From the NCBI GenBank assembly GCA_903889265.1, contig CAISWS010000309.1, positions 1-39,361 on the forward strand: a DNA stretch of 39,361 nucleotides, written 5' to 3'. Every line of letters starts with the position of its first letter. Position 1 is the first letter of the stretch. The notes under the pieces are model-generated. The model was not told the origin of the DNA. It saw only the letters and a program-made list of their open reading frames with translations, and made no database searches. A program made the translations under genes and the position numbers. This document shows positions 32,201 through 39,361 of this stretch, in pieces. The DNA is from an uncultured Bacteroidota bacterium (GTDB lineage: Bacteria > Bacteroidota > Bacteroidia > Chitinophagales > LD1).

Positions 32201-32743
32201 ATGTCAACACAAGCAGCAACAAAATGGGCCATTGATGGCGCACACTCAGAAATCGGATTTAAGGTAAAACACTTAATGATTACCAACGTAGCGGGTAAAT
32301 TCGACAAGTTCACCGGCAGCGTTGAAGCCGAAGGAGATGATTTTGTAAACGCAAAAATCAGCTTTACAGCTGAAGCAGCTTCGGTAAACACCGGGCAACC
32401 GCAGCGCGATGGCCACCTGCAATCACCCGATTTTTTCGATGTGGCTAAGTTTCCGCATATAAAATTCGAAAGCAGCAAACTTGAAAAAGTAAGTGGCAGC
32501 AGATATGCCCTTACTGGTAACCTAACCGTTCGCGAGGTTACCAAGCCTGTAACATTGGATGTGGAATTTGCCGGCCTTGCAAAAGACCCTTATAACAATA
32601 CCAAAGCTGGTTTTGAAATTACCGGAAAAATTAACCGTACCGATTTTGGCTTAAACTTTAATGCCCCATTGGAAACCGGCGGCGTTTTATTAGGCGAAGA
32701 AATTAAACTGCAAATAGATGCGCAATTAATTAAACAGGCATAA
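32201..32743 (+). CDS. YceI family protein
   Basis: A 180-residue lipocalin-like protein: WAIDGAHSEIGFKVKHLMITNVAGKFDKF, then DGHLQSPDFFDVAKFPHIKFES and the end IKLQIDAQLIKQA, typical of YceI, which binds isoprenoid-type ligands in a beta barrel. E. coli YceI is periplasmic, but no signal peptide is seen here (starts MSTQAATKW), so this one should be cytoplasmic. It is 71 bp after pirin, and probably in the same transcript. Confidence 0.93.
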   Translation: MSTQAATKWAIDGAHSEIGFKVKHLMITNVAGKFDKFTGSVEAEGDDFVNAKISFTAEAASVNTGQPQRDGHLQSPDFFDVAKFPHIKFESSKLEKVSGSRYALTGNLTVREVTKPVTLDVEFAGLAKDPYNNTKAGFEITGKINRTDFGLNFNAPLETGGVLLGEEIKLQIDAQLIKQA

Positions 32744-33001
32744 GCCTTTAAACTTTAGTATAAGTTTTATGTTTTAAATATGGGTTAAATGAAGAGGTCG
32801 CTGTGAAGTTATATTCACGGCGATTTCTTTTTATAGAACAGCGGTTTCGCACGCAGTTAACGGCCGGGAAATACATAAATGCATTTTTGTACTTTTATGT
32901 ATTTTTCTCCGTGCCAAACCGGCTGTTTGTATTATACGGGTATCAAGTGAAAGTGCCTGTTCAAAAATTGATTGTACATTAGCACAGAAAATAAAAACAA
33001 C

Positions 33002-33403
33002 ATGGCAACCATTGCAAACGCCCACATAGGCCGCGACCATTATAAAGTAACTATTAAAGCCGGTAAGAATACGGTAATAGCCGATGAAGGAGAGGACAAA
33101 GGCGGGAAGGACGAAGGCTTTAATCCTTTCGAATTATTTATTGCCTCCCTTGGCGCATGTACCTGCGTTACTGTTAGAATGTACGCAGATAGAAAACAAA
33201 TAAACTTAGAAGAAATAAAAGTTAACCTAAGTTTTGAACGCGATGAGGCAAAGAATGTAACTAACATTACACGTCAGATAGAATTTACCGGTGCACTTAC
33301 CGACGCTGAACGTAACCATTTGATTGAAATTGCAAACAAATGCCCCGTACATAAAGTAATGAGCAATCCTATACATATAGCTACCCAACTGGTTGGTGCT
33401 TAA
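33002..33403 (+). CDS. OsmC/Ohr family protein
   Basis: A 133-residue protein with the two OsmC cysteines: LGACTCVTVRMYADR in the first motif and NKCPVHKVM in the second. The family detoxifies organic hydroperoxides using reactive thiols. ATG 33002 (MATIANAHIGRDHYK) is preferred over an ORF start at 32972. It follows the YceI gene after a 258-bp gap with no gene in it, so it may have its own promoter. It is convergent with the GH27 gene, 13 bp away. Confidence 0.9.
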   Translation: MATIANAHIGRDHYKVTIKAGKNTVIADEGEDKGGKDEGFNPFELFIASLGACTCVTVRMYADRKQINLEEIKVNLSFERDEAKNVTNITRQIEFTGALTDAERNHLIEIANKCPVHKVMSNPIHIATQLVGA

Positions 33404-33416
33404 CAATTGCCGGCCC

Positions 33417-34895
33417 TTACTTACTCAGAGTAAGCACAATCGTTTCATGCGATTGAATCATAAGCGGCAATTTATCTTTCAAGGTTCCTATATCTGCATG
33501 TTTCCAAACATCATGCGCAACACAGGCATCCTGTAATCCTAACAGCGATGCCTTCAGGTCAAATTTCTTTTCGCTGCCGCTGGTATTCAAAACGGCTACC
33601 GCCAGCGAACCATTGCTTAAATGTTTCAAATAAACCCGTATGCCGCCCATCTTATAAATGGGTTTAGCCTGCTCGCCCAGCATGTCCTGGTCAATGGCAA
33701 GCATTTCGGCGTTGGTCAATATGTTTGCAGTAGGCTCGTTCATACTTCTCAGGTCATTACTGGCCAAAAGCGGTGCGCTGAACATGCACCACAAACTAAA
33801 ATGGGTTTGATACTCCGGATCAGTCATACCTTTATACAATCCGTTACCACCGGTGGCCAGTCCTTTGCCATAATTACCTACAATCAGCATATCAGGGTCG
33901 TTCCAGTGGCCAGGGCCGGCATATTTCCATAAATGCTCTTCGCGGTTTAAAATTGCTTTCATACTAAAAACCCAGATACTTGGAAATTTCCACTGGTCCA
34001 TAATGTCGGGGCTAACCCTCCAATAAGAACCCGCTGCTTTTTGCCCCCACTTCCAGGGATGACGAAATCCCCATTCGCATATGCTAAATACTATTGAGCG
34101 GCCCGAATGCTTCAGCGCATTTCCCATTTTTGAATATCGCTCAAACGCAGTTTTTGTTGTAGGCGGCGCGTAGCAGTAATCATATTTCAATAAATCAATT
34201 CCCCATTCTGCGTAAGCTTTGGCATCTATTTCCTCGTATGTATACCCCCCAAACCTTCTGCCGCAGGTCATATTACCCGCGCATGAGTAAATACCCAGTT
34301 TCAATCCTTTTGAATGAACATAGTCCGACAGATATTTCATTCCATGCGGAAACTTCTGAGCGTCGGGCACTGGTCGTCCGAGGCTATCGCGTGTGTCTGC
34401 ATGCCAGAAATCGTCCATATCAATATACTGGTAACCCAGGTCGCGCATACCGGTTTTTACCATGGCATCGGCCATGTCAATAACCATTTGTTCGTCCAGC
34501 GTTTTAGTAAAAACATTCCAGCTGTTCCAACCCATAGCCGGTGTTAGGCACAACGTTTCGCCAATAACAATTTTCAAATCTTCTTCCGATTTTCCTTTGG
34601 CATTACTGGCAGCTACTTTTAATTTATACTCGCCGGGTGTAACAATATTACCGGTAATTATACCCGTTGAAGCATCTAAAACTAAACCCTGTGGCAGGTT
34701 TTTGGCGGTAAAAGTGATAGGGCGCTCACCCGAGGCCGGTACTGTAAAAATAAAAGGCGTGTTAGGATAATTCCCCACCACCTGTGCCCCGTGAAAAACC
34801 GGAATACCCTCAAACAGCACATTTCTATTTTGGGCATAGCAACTTAACTGAACCACCAATGCAGTTAAAAGTATCACAATGTTCTTTCTCATCAT
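33417..34895 (-). CDS. Glycoside hydrolase family 27 alpha-galactosidase, secreted
   Basis: The 492-residue protein has a signal peptide (MRKNIVILLTALVVQLSCYAQ), an N-terminal He_PIG-type Ig domain (ITFTAKNLPQGLVLDASTGIITG), and the GH27 catalytic domain with LTPAMGWNSWN, YIDMDDFWH, the nucleophile Asp in LLKYDYCYAP and the acid/base Asp in HWNDPDMLIVG. It hydrolyses terminal alpha-galactosides. The first in-frame codons reach 35006, but the signal peptide starts at 34895 or 34892. A full polysaccharide utilisation locus is not present around it. Cys after the signal may be lipidated (LSC). Confidence 0.92.
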   Translation of the reverse strand: MMRKNIVILLTALVVQLSCYAQNRNVLFEGIPVFHGAQVVGNYPNTPFIFTVPASGERPITFTAKNLPQGLVLDASTGIITGNIVTPGEYKLKVAASNAKGKSEEDLKIVIGETLCLTPAMGWNSWNVFTKTLDEQMVIDMADAMVKTGMRDLGYQYIDMDDFWHADTRDSLGRPVPDAQKFPHGMKYLSDYVHSKGLKLGIYSCAGNMTCGRRFGGYTYEEIDAKAYAEWGIDLLKYDYCYAPPTTKTAFERYSKMGNALKHSGRSIVFSICEWGFRHPWKWGQKAAGSYWRVSPDIMDQWKFPSIWVFSMKAILNREEHLWKYAGPGHWNDPDMLIVGNYGKGLATGGNGLYKGMTDPEYQTHFSLWCMFSAPLLASNDLRSMNEPTANILTNAEMLAIDQDMLGEQAKPIYKMGGIRVYLKHLSNGSLAVAVLNTSGSEKKFDLKASLLGLQDACVAHDVWKHADIGTLKDKLPLMIQSHETIVLTLSK

Positions 34896-35034
34896 ATCCG
34901 GAATTATAGAGACCAAATATATATTAATCGCACCCGCATAAAGAAACATTAATTCCGTCCTGCACAGGTAGCTTTCAGGAAACTTTGGCGGGTATTTACT
35001 CTTCATTAAAGCACGTAATGCAGAATAGCTTTGT

Positions 35035-35042
35035 TATATTTG
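35035..35042 (+). promoter_or_regulatory. Possible -7 element for the ClC gene
   Basis: TATATTTG matches TAnnTTTG, 55 bp upstream of the ATG. No TTG at the usual -33 distance, so tentative. Confidence 0.35.
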
Positions 35043-35097
35043 CCACAGGGGGTAATTTTATTAATCCGGGAGGGTTAAATGAAGTTATGTAATCCGT

Positions 35098-36426
35098 ATG
35101 AACGAAAGATTCGAAGAGCAGACTACCTTTTTTGTAAGCATTGTAAAATGGATATTTCTTGCAGTTATCATTGGTATATTAGTAGGGCTTTCTACTACAC
35201 TTTTCCTTAAAATACTTGGCTATTCCTCGGTATTTACCTCCCATTTTCAATATTACTATTTGTCCCTGCCTATAACTTTTTTGGTGTGCACGGCGGTCAT
35301 CAATTACCTGGCGCCTCAAAGTAAAGGCCATGGAACCGAAAAGGTAATTGAAGCGGTGCACAAGCGTTCAGGCAAAATACAGGTATCCGTAATTCCGGTT
35401 AAGCTGTTCACTACTATCCTAACTATAGCCAGTGGCGGCTCTGTAGGTAAAGAAGGCCCCAGCGGGCAAATAGGTGCTGGCCTTGCTTCTCTCTTTTCAG
35501 ATATTTTCAGGTTGAAAGATGCCGACCGCCGGAAGCTGGTTATATGTGGCATCAGTGCAGGCTTTGCTGCCGTTTTTGGCACCCCAATATCCGGCGCCAT
35601 TTTTGGTTTAGAAGTACTTTATGTAGGGGCTATTATGTATGATGTAATGCTGCCGTCTTTTATTTCAGGTATTATTGCCTATCAGATTTGCGTCAGCTTC
35701 GGCATCAGCTATTTTCACAGCCACCTTACTTTTATACCTGTCTTCTCTAATTCGTTTTTTCTGATCGTGGTATTAGCCGGAATATTTTTCGGCTCGGTTT
35801 CTTTTCTGTTTATTGAAGCTTTCAGACTGGTAGAGGCCCTGGTTGCCAAATGGAACGTAAACGAGTATCTGCGCAACGTTGTGGGCGGCATAGCATTGGC
35901 AGCCCTTATATTTCTTTTATCAGATAAATACGCCGGCCTGGGAGTCGGGACGATTGAAAGAGAATTAAACGGACAGGAATACGCCTTTTGGTACGATTTT
36001 CTTTTTAAAATGCTATTCACAATTATAACCCTGAGCTTTGGTGGCAGTGGCGGAGTAGTAACGCCCATGTTTTTTATCGGTGTAACCGCAGGTAGCTTTT
36101 TCGCCCAGCTGCTACATGTAGACAACGCCACTTTTGCTGCTATAGGCATGGTAAGCTTACTTTCCGGTGCAGCAAATACCCCAATTGCCGCAAGCATTAT
36201 GGGACTTGAACTTTTCGGCCCAACGGTTGCACCCTATGCTGCCATCAGTTGCGTTATTGCTTTTTTAATGACCGGCCACCGGAGCATTTATCCATCACAA
36301 ATTCTTTCCATGAAAAAGACTGCCAGCGTGCAAGTAAATGTTGGCGGTGAAATGCACGATATCGAAACCTCCATCAGCTCAAAGGCCAGGCATAAGCTCT
36401 ACAGGCCGTGGAAGTTTTTTAAATAA
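35098..36426 (+). CDS. ClC-family chloride transport protein, channel-like residue pattern
   Basis: A 442-residue multi-helix membrane protein with the ClC motifs: GSVGKEGPSGQIGAG with the gating Glu at residue 119, and GSGGVVTPMFF. Aligned to the E. coli antiporter ClC-ec1, the internal proton Glu (E203, in FIIEEMR) is Val173 here (IFGLEVLY), as in eukaryotic ClC channels. Also GHGTE replaces GSGIP at the chloride-coordinating serine. It moves Cl- or another anion across the inner membrane; whether as channel or exchanger cannot be proven. There is no C-terminal CBS domain pair. Confidence 0.9.
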   Translation: MNERFEEQTTFFVSIVKWIFLAVIIGILVGLSTTLFLKILGYSSVFTSHFQYYYLSLPITFLVCTAVINYLAPQSKGHGTEKVIEAVHKRSGKIQVSVIPVKLFTTILTIASGGSVGKEGPSGQIGAGLASLFSDIFRLKDADRRKLVICGISAGFAAVFGTPISGAIFGLEVLYVGAIMYDVMLPSFISGIIAYQICVSFGISYFHSHLTFIPVFSNSFFLIVVLAGIFFGSVSFLFIEAFRLVEALVAKWNVNEYLRNVVGGIALAALIFLLSDKYAGLGVGTIERELNGQEYAFWYDFLFKMLFTIITLSFGGSGGVVTPMFFIGVTAGSFFAQLLHVDNATFAAIGMVSLLSGAANTPIAASIMGLELFGPTVAPYAAISCVIAFLMTGHRSIYPSQILSMKKTASVQVNVGGEMHDIETSISSKARHKLYRPWKFFK

Positions 36427-36451
36427 TACAGCCGACCATATGTTATCATTA

Positions 36452-36796
36452 CTAACCTTTCCAAAAAGTAATGATAAGGCCTCCGGTTACTATAAGCAAA
36501 CCGCCTGTGATTACAGGCAAGCCAGGTACAGCTCTAAAAGCTATAAAATTGATTAACTGCCAAACAATAAACAGCGTGGCTATATACAATCCCACCACCT
36601 GACCAAATTCTACCGGAGCAAGATTAATAGAGATGCCGTATACAAATAACAGAACCGCACCGGTTAACATCAGGCCAATTCGGACCATGCCGGTATTTTT
36701 ATAAATGGCAGTTCTTATCACAGCATCGCCGCTAACTTCAAAAATGGTAGCAATCAGAATAAAAACAATGGGATGTATATTTTGCAAATTCTTCAT
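36452..36796 (-). CDS. Small four-helix membrane protein, SMR-like
   Basis: A 114-residue protein with four hydrophobic segments: IHPIVFILIATIFEVSG, MVRIGLMLTGAVLLFVYG, VVGLYIATLFIVWQLINF and PVITGGLLIVTGGLIITF. Length and the single Glu in the first helix (IFEVSGD) match the small multidrug resistance (EmrE-like) design, where that Glu binds substrate and protons. The sequence otherwise diverges from EmrE, so SMR-like DMT membership is a moderate call. It is convergent with the ClC gene, 25 bp away. Confidence 0.6.
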   Translation of the reverse strand: MKNLQNIHPIVFILIATIFEVSGDAVIRTAIYKNTGMVRIGLMLTGAVLLFVYGISINLAPVEFGQVVGLYIATLFIVWQLINFIAFRAVPGLPVITGGLLIVTGGLIITFWKG

Positions 36797-36917
36797 TGTT
36801 GGTTTTTTAAGCCCGTGTAATTTAAGCTTAAATTAAAACTTGCTTGCCCGATTCAATTATGGTTAGAATTATTTAATCCTGCCAGGATGCGGGGCCTTGG
36901 GTTTTGCAGATAGCACT

Positions 36918-36946
36918 AAAAAAAGAAAGGGGCCGAAGCCCCTTTC
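36918..36946 (-). terminator. Rho-independent terminator after the OmpA-like gene
   Basis: GAAAGGGG (36925-36932) and CCCCTTTC (36939-36946) form an 8-bp stem with loop CCGAAG. On the minus strand the stem is followed by a run of seven T (A7 at 36918-36924 on the plus strand). It lies 47 bp past the OmpA-like stop. Confidence 0.85.
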
Positions 36947-36993
36947 CATCACCCATAAAAACAAAATCCGATGAAAAGAACGATGTGTTACTG

Positions 36994-37857
36994 TTATTTT
37001 TTAACGAGCAACTTAAAGAATTGGTCAAGCTGCGGTAATATGATAATGCGGGTGCGGCGGTTTAACGCACGGCCCTCTTTATCATTATTCGAAGCGAGGG
37101 GGATATACTCGCTTCTTCCCGCAGCCGACATTCTTTCCGGCCTGATGTTATACTGAGTCTGGAGGATTCTTATTACGGAGGTTGCGCGTTTGGTACTCAG
37201 GTCCCAATTGTCAGCCATACAATCCGTATGTATGGGAACATTGTCAGTGTGGCCTTCTACCATAAATTCCATGTCCGGATACGCGTTCAGCACTTTAGCT
37301 ACCTTTCCCAAAACTTTTTTAGCCGCATCAGTAACATTGTATTTTCCGCTGTTAAACAACAGTTTGTCTGATATATCAATATATACTACTCCTTTCTCTA
37401 CCTTAATATTGATATCCTTATCGTTAATATCATTCAACGCGCCTTTCAGGTTCATTACAAGCGCCATATTCAACGAGTCCTTGCGGGCCATGGCTGATTG
37501 CAGCCCCTGGATATAGGAATCTTTCTCGCCAATGGTTTGTAATGATTGTTTCACGCTTTCAGCCTGCTTACCCGACATAACAGAAAGGTCCTGCAGGGTT
37601 GTAAGTACTTGCGCGGTGTTTTGCGTTGCATGGTCTAATTGCCTTTTCAGGTCATCCACCTCTGCCATTAAATTGGTAGCGCGGCTGGCCAACTGGTCTT
37701 TCTCAGCCTGCGCCGACCTTAATGCCTCTTCGCAATTCTTATCCGCATCCGCCGATTTTTTGTATGCAGAGTTTAAAGCATTGAATTTTTTGGAAGTTAC
37801 ACAGGAGGAAAATGCAGATAGAATAATAAAGGCGATAAGAATTTTAAATGCTTTCAT
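36994..37857 (-). CDS. OmpA-family lipoprotein with coiled coil
   Basis: A 287-residue protein with a lipoprotein signal (MKAFKILIAFIILSAFSSC, Cys at 19), a long helical/coiled-coil region (about residues 20-140: CEEALRSAQAEKDQLA, VDDLKRQLDHATQ) and a C-terminal OmpA domain with VEGHTDNVPIHTDC and NWDLSTKRATSVIRIL, which binds peptidoglycan. It should link the outer membrane to the cell wall. The -7 element at 37906-37913 and an AraC-type site at 37935-37968 precede it. Confidence 0.93.
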   Translation of the reverse strand: MKAFKILIAFIILSAFSSCVTSKKFNALNSAYKKSADADKNCEEALRSAQAEKDQLASRATNLMAEVDDLKRQLDHATQNTAQVLTTLQDLSVMSGKQAESVKQSLQTIGEKDSYIQGLQSAMARKDSLNMALVMNLKGALNDINDKDINIKVEKGVVYIDISDKLLFNSGKYNVTDAAKKVLGKVAKVLNAYPDMEFMVEGHTDNVPIHTDCMADNWDLSTKRATSVIRILQTQYNIRPERMSAAGRSEYIPLASNNDKEGRALNRRTRIIILPQLDQFFKLLVKK

Positions 37858-37905
37858 AGCTGCTGGTATTATTTAGATTAGAAACTATTTCGTTCTAACA
37901 CAGGG

Positions 37906-37913
37906 CAAAGCTA
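37906..37913 (-). promoter_or_regulatory. -7 element for the OmpA-like gene
   Basis: CAAAGCTA on the plus strand is TAGCTTTG on the minus strand, matching TAnnTTTG. The candidate AraC site begins 22 bp upstream and takes the place of the -33 TTG, as at an activated promoter. Confidence 0.5.
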
Positions 37914-37934
37914 TGGGACTATTTACAGGCCACA

Positions 37935-37968
37935 TGGCATTTATTATTTGATGTGTGGCACTTTTTAC
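37935..37968 (-). promoter_or_regulatory. Candidate AraC operator, copy upstream of the OmpA-like gene
   Basis: TGGCA at 37935-37939 and 37956-37960 (21 bp apart), followed by CTTTTTAC. It matches the site at 38939-38972 at 29 of 34 positions. Direct half-sites two helical turns apart are the usual AraC-type binding pattern. Confidence 0.6.
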
Positions 37969-37988
37969 GCTTTTACCTTTTTTGGCAA

Positions 37989-38888
37989 TTACCAGTGTGT
38001 AAGCGTTTCCTTTTTTATTTCATTGCGGAATGCAGCCGGCGTAAGGCCACTGTACTTTTTAAAAAACCTGCCAAAGTAGCTGTTGTCTTCAAAGTTGAGG
38101 TCGTATGCTATTTGTGCTATGGTGCTGTCCGAGTGGGTAAGCAGGCGTTTGGCCTCCAGCATCATCCTGTCCCGGATTAACTCTCCGGCTGGCTTGCCTT
38201 TGCGCTTTTTGCAGATGGTATTTAGGTAATTGGCGGTTATATGTAAAAGCTTTGCATAATCGCTGACCGCATGCAGGGTGCGGAAATTTTTATTTACCAG
38301 CGCCTCAAAATCTCTTAGTTGCTCATTAACACCGTCTTTCGCTTTTGCAACAGGAATAGACTGCTCATAAATACGGGTGAGTTCAAACAAAAGTATATTA
38401 ATATACGAGCGGATAATATTCTGCCCGTAGCTGCGGTGGTGCATATGTTCTGCTTCGATGCTTTTGAACAGATGCTGCAAATGTGTGGCTATTTCCTTTT
38501 CTAAGTCAAGGAAGGTGTGCTGATATGCAGTGTTGAAAAACAAGTAGGCACGCAGTTCCTGGTACTGCAGTGTGAGGGAAAAAAACTCCTTGGTAAACAG
38601 GATTACAAAGCCCCTTACACCTTCAAAAGATTTCCAGGCATGTACCTGTCCCGGGGCAATTAAAAAAAGCCGTTGTGGTTTTAGCTCATAATCCTGAAAA
38701 TCTATTACGTGGTGTCCCGTGCCACGGGTTACAAAAAATATAGCAAAGTGATCGTGGCGGTGTGGGTGCTTCAGGTGGTCTATATCGCTTACAAAGTATT
38801 CAAAGCGGTAAAACTCAAAATCCTTTTCAATAGCGGCATTTTTTATCTGCGCAATTTTATATGAGGGGATATTTTCGCTTTTCTTCAT
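37989..38888 (-). CDS. AraC-family transcriptional regulator
   Basis: A 299-residue protein: an N-terminal cupin-like ligand domain (HPHRHDHFAIFFVTRGTGHHVIDF, about residues 35-65) and a C-terminal double helix-turn-helix with ADYAKLLHITANYLNTICK and IAQIAYDLNFEDNSYFGRFFKKYSGLTPAAFR, the AraC/XylS signature. The effector is unknown. The same 34-bp site lies upstream of this gene and of the OmpA-like gene just downstream, so it likely regulates itself and that gene. The stop is 131 bp from the OmpA-like ATG. Confidence 0.93.
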   Translation of the reverse strand: MKKSENIPSYKIAQIKNAAIEKDFEFYRFEYFVSDIDHLKHPHRHDHFAIFFVTRGTGHHVIDFQDYELKPQRLFLIAPGQVHAWKSFEGVRGFVILFTKEFFSLTLQYQELRAYLFFNTAYQHTFLDLEKEIATHLQHLFKSIEAEHMHHRSYGQNIIRSYINILLFELTRIYEQSIPVAKAKDGVNEQLRDFEALVNKNFRTLHAVSDYAKLLHITANYLNTICKKRKGKPAGELIRDRMMLEAKRLLTHSDSTIAQIAYDLNFEDNSYFGRFFKKYSGLTPAAFRNEIKKETLTHW

Positions 38889-38907
38889 TTATGCCAAATC
38901 ACTGCGA

Positions 38908-38915
38908 TAAAAATA
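38908..38915 (-). promoter_or_regulatory. Probable -7 element for the araC gene
   Basis: TAAAAATA on the plus strand reads TATTTTTA on the minus strand, 7 of 8 positions of TAnnTTTG. It lies 24 bp from the operator, close to the 22 bp at the OmpA-like gene. Confidence 0.35.
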
Positions 38916-38938
38916 CTCACTTTTAACCGCGCAGGCTG

Positions 38939-38972
38939 TGGCATTAATTATCTGGTTTATGGCACTTTTTAC
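38939..38972 (-). promoter_or_regulatory. Candidate AraC operator, copy upstream of the araC gene
   Basis: TGGCA at 38939-38943 and 38960-38964 (21 bp apart), then CTTTTTAC, same as 37935-37968. It lies 51 bp upstream of the araC ATG, consistent with autoregulation. Confidence 0.6.
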
Positions 38973-39007
38973 TTTTTCGGTTATTCATATACGCTGTTCA
39001 ACCGTCT

Positions 39008-39361
39008 CTACACAAAAAACCGCTTGTAAAACTGCATGGCGTTTTCATACATCATTTTATGCACCAACTGCCGGGGGGTAAACCCATACCACAACTCTTT
39101 CCGGTATTCGTTTTCTTCCAGGTAATTGATAAGGTCCTCTTGAAACAAAGGCAGTTTGCCAGACGATTCATATGGCTCCATATGAGTTATGGTGCCGTCA
39201 AAATCCGAACCGTAAGCCACCACATCCCATCCGGTAACATCATCCACAGATTTAACAATCTGAAACGCATTATCCCAGAATAATTTGCTGTACTCAGCCC
39301 GCTTTTTGCCCTCATCCTCCAGCGAGGCTATTTTATCAATGGTGTTTTTTCCGCCCAAAAT
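39008..39361 (-). CDS. Peptidase M19 (membrane dipeptidase family), C-terminal part, 5' cut by window edge
   Basis: The frame is open to the window's right edge, so the N-terminus is missing (the codon at 39359-39361 continues the frame). The visible about 117 residues include VVAYGSDFDGTITHMEPYESSG, matching the GSDFDG metal-site region of M19/renal dipeptidases, and a terminal helix with HKMMYENAMQFYKRFF. These zinc enzymes cleave dipeptides. Some M19 relatives have lost metal ligands, which cannot be checked here. It is upstream of araC on the same strand, 119 bp away, the gap holding the operator. Confidence 0.7.
   Translation of the reverse strand: MLGGKNTIDKIASLEDEGKKRAEYSKLFWDNAFQIVKSVDDVTGWDVVAYGSDFDGTITHMEPYESSGKLPLFQEDLINYLEENEYRKELWYGFTPRQLVHKMMYENAMQFYKRFFV

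Overview
The window is chromosomal DNA from a member of the Bacteroidota, most likely of the gliding, type IX secretion-competent kind. The signs are a gliding lipoprotein GldH gene next to a RicT/PSP1 gene and a DNA polymerase III delta' gene, a DUF4290 gene beside murA, a TonB-dependent receptor with an N-terminal carboxypeptidase-D-like domain, and several exact Bacteroidota promoter elements (-7 TAnnTTTG, in three places with a TTG 19 bp upstream). Genus cannot be fixed from the sequence. No rRNA, tRNA, CRISPR array or complete transposon was seen.

Layout. 1-2972 (+): nucleotide-sugar and glycan genes: a partial SDR epimerase/dehydratase, galE, and an FkbM-type methyltransferase with its own promoter. 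2979-7928 (-): housekeeping genes (dnaJ, grpE, a Fe-S uracil-DNA glycosylase-like gene, murA with Asp at the fosfomycin-target cysteine, DUF4290). 7929-8319: a 215-bp inverted-repeat element. 8320-13980 (-): a surface protein with a phage-adhesin-like glycine-rich end, a membrane SGNH hydrolase and two tandem sterol-desaturase/fatty-acid-hydroxylase paralogues. 13981-15918: an accessory patch of dispersed repeats, a GIY-YIG nuclease-like gene, a truncated DUF2971 gene, a helicase-like C-terminal remnant and a 52-codon ORF; it looks like a decayed defence or mobile locus. 16037-19046 (-): gldH, ricT, holB. 19131-20584: glutathione peroxidase and a divergent unknown, possibly glycosyltransferase-like protein.

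20590-23576 (-): ACP, ketoacyl-ACP synthase III, a polyprenol-phosphate-type GT2 and a GNAT acetyltransferase. The first three are tightly packed. Together they look like a small pathway for making an acyl group and putting it on an envelope sugar. 23823-28068 (+): TonB-dependent receptor and long-chain acyl-CoA synthetase. 28120-29932 (+): an AT-rich insert with hicA and an ICMT-like methyltransferase gene, each broken by a single-base indel in a homopolymer, an intact hicB, and an unknown gene.

30039-33403 (+): a stress cluster (1-Cys peroxiredoxin, MarR regulator, pirin, YceI, OsmC). The marR and pirin promoters share a palindrome, TTGTA-N2-TACAA, overlapping the -33 element, so MarR probably controls both. 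33417-36796: GH27 alpha-galactosidase (-), a ClC protein with channel-type residues (+), and an SMR-like small membrane protein (-). 36994-39361 (-): OmpA-like lipoprotein, AraC regulator and a partial M19 dipeptidase. A duplicated 34-bp site made of TGGCA half-sites 21 bp apart lies upstream of both the AraC gene and the OmpA-like gene, a strong candidate AraC operator.
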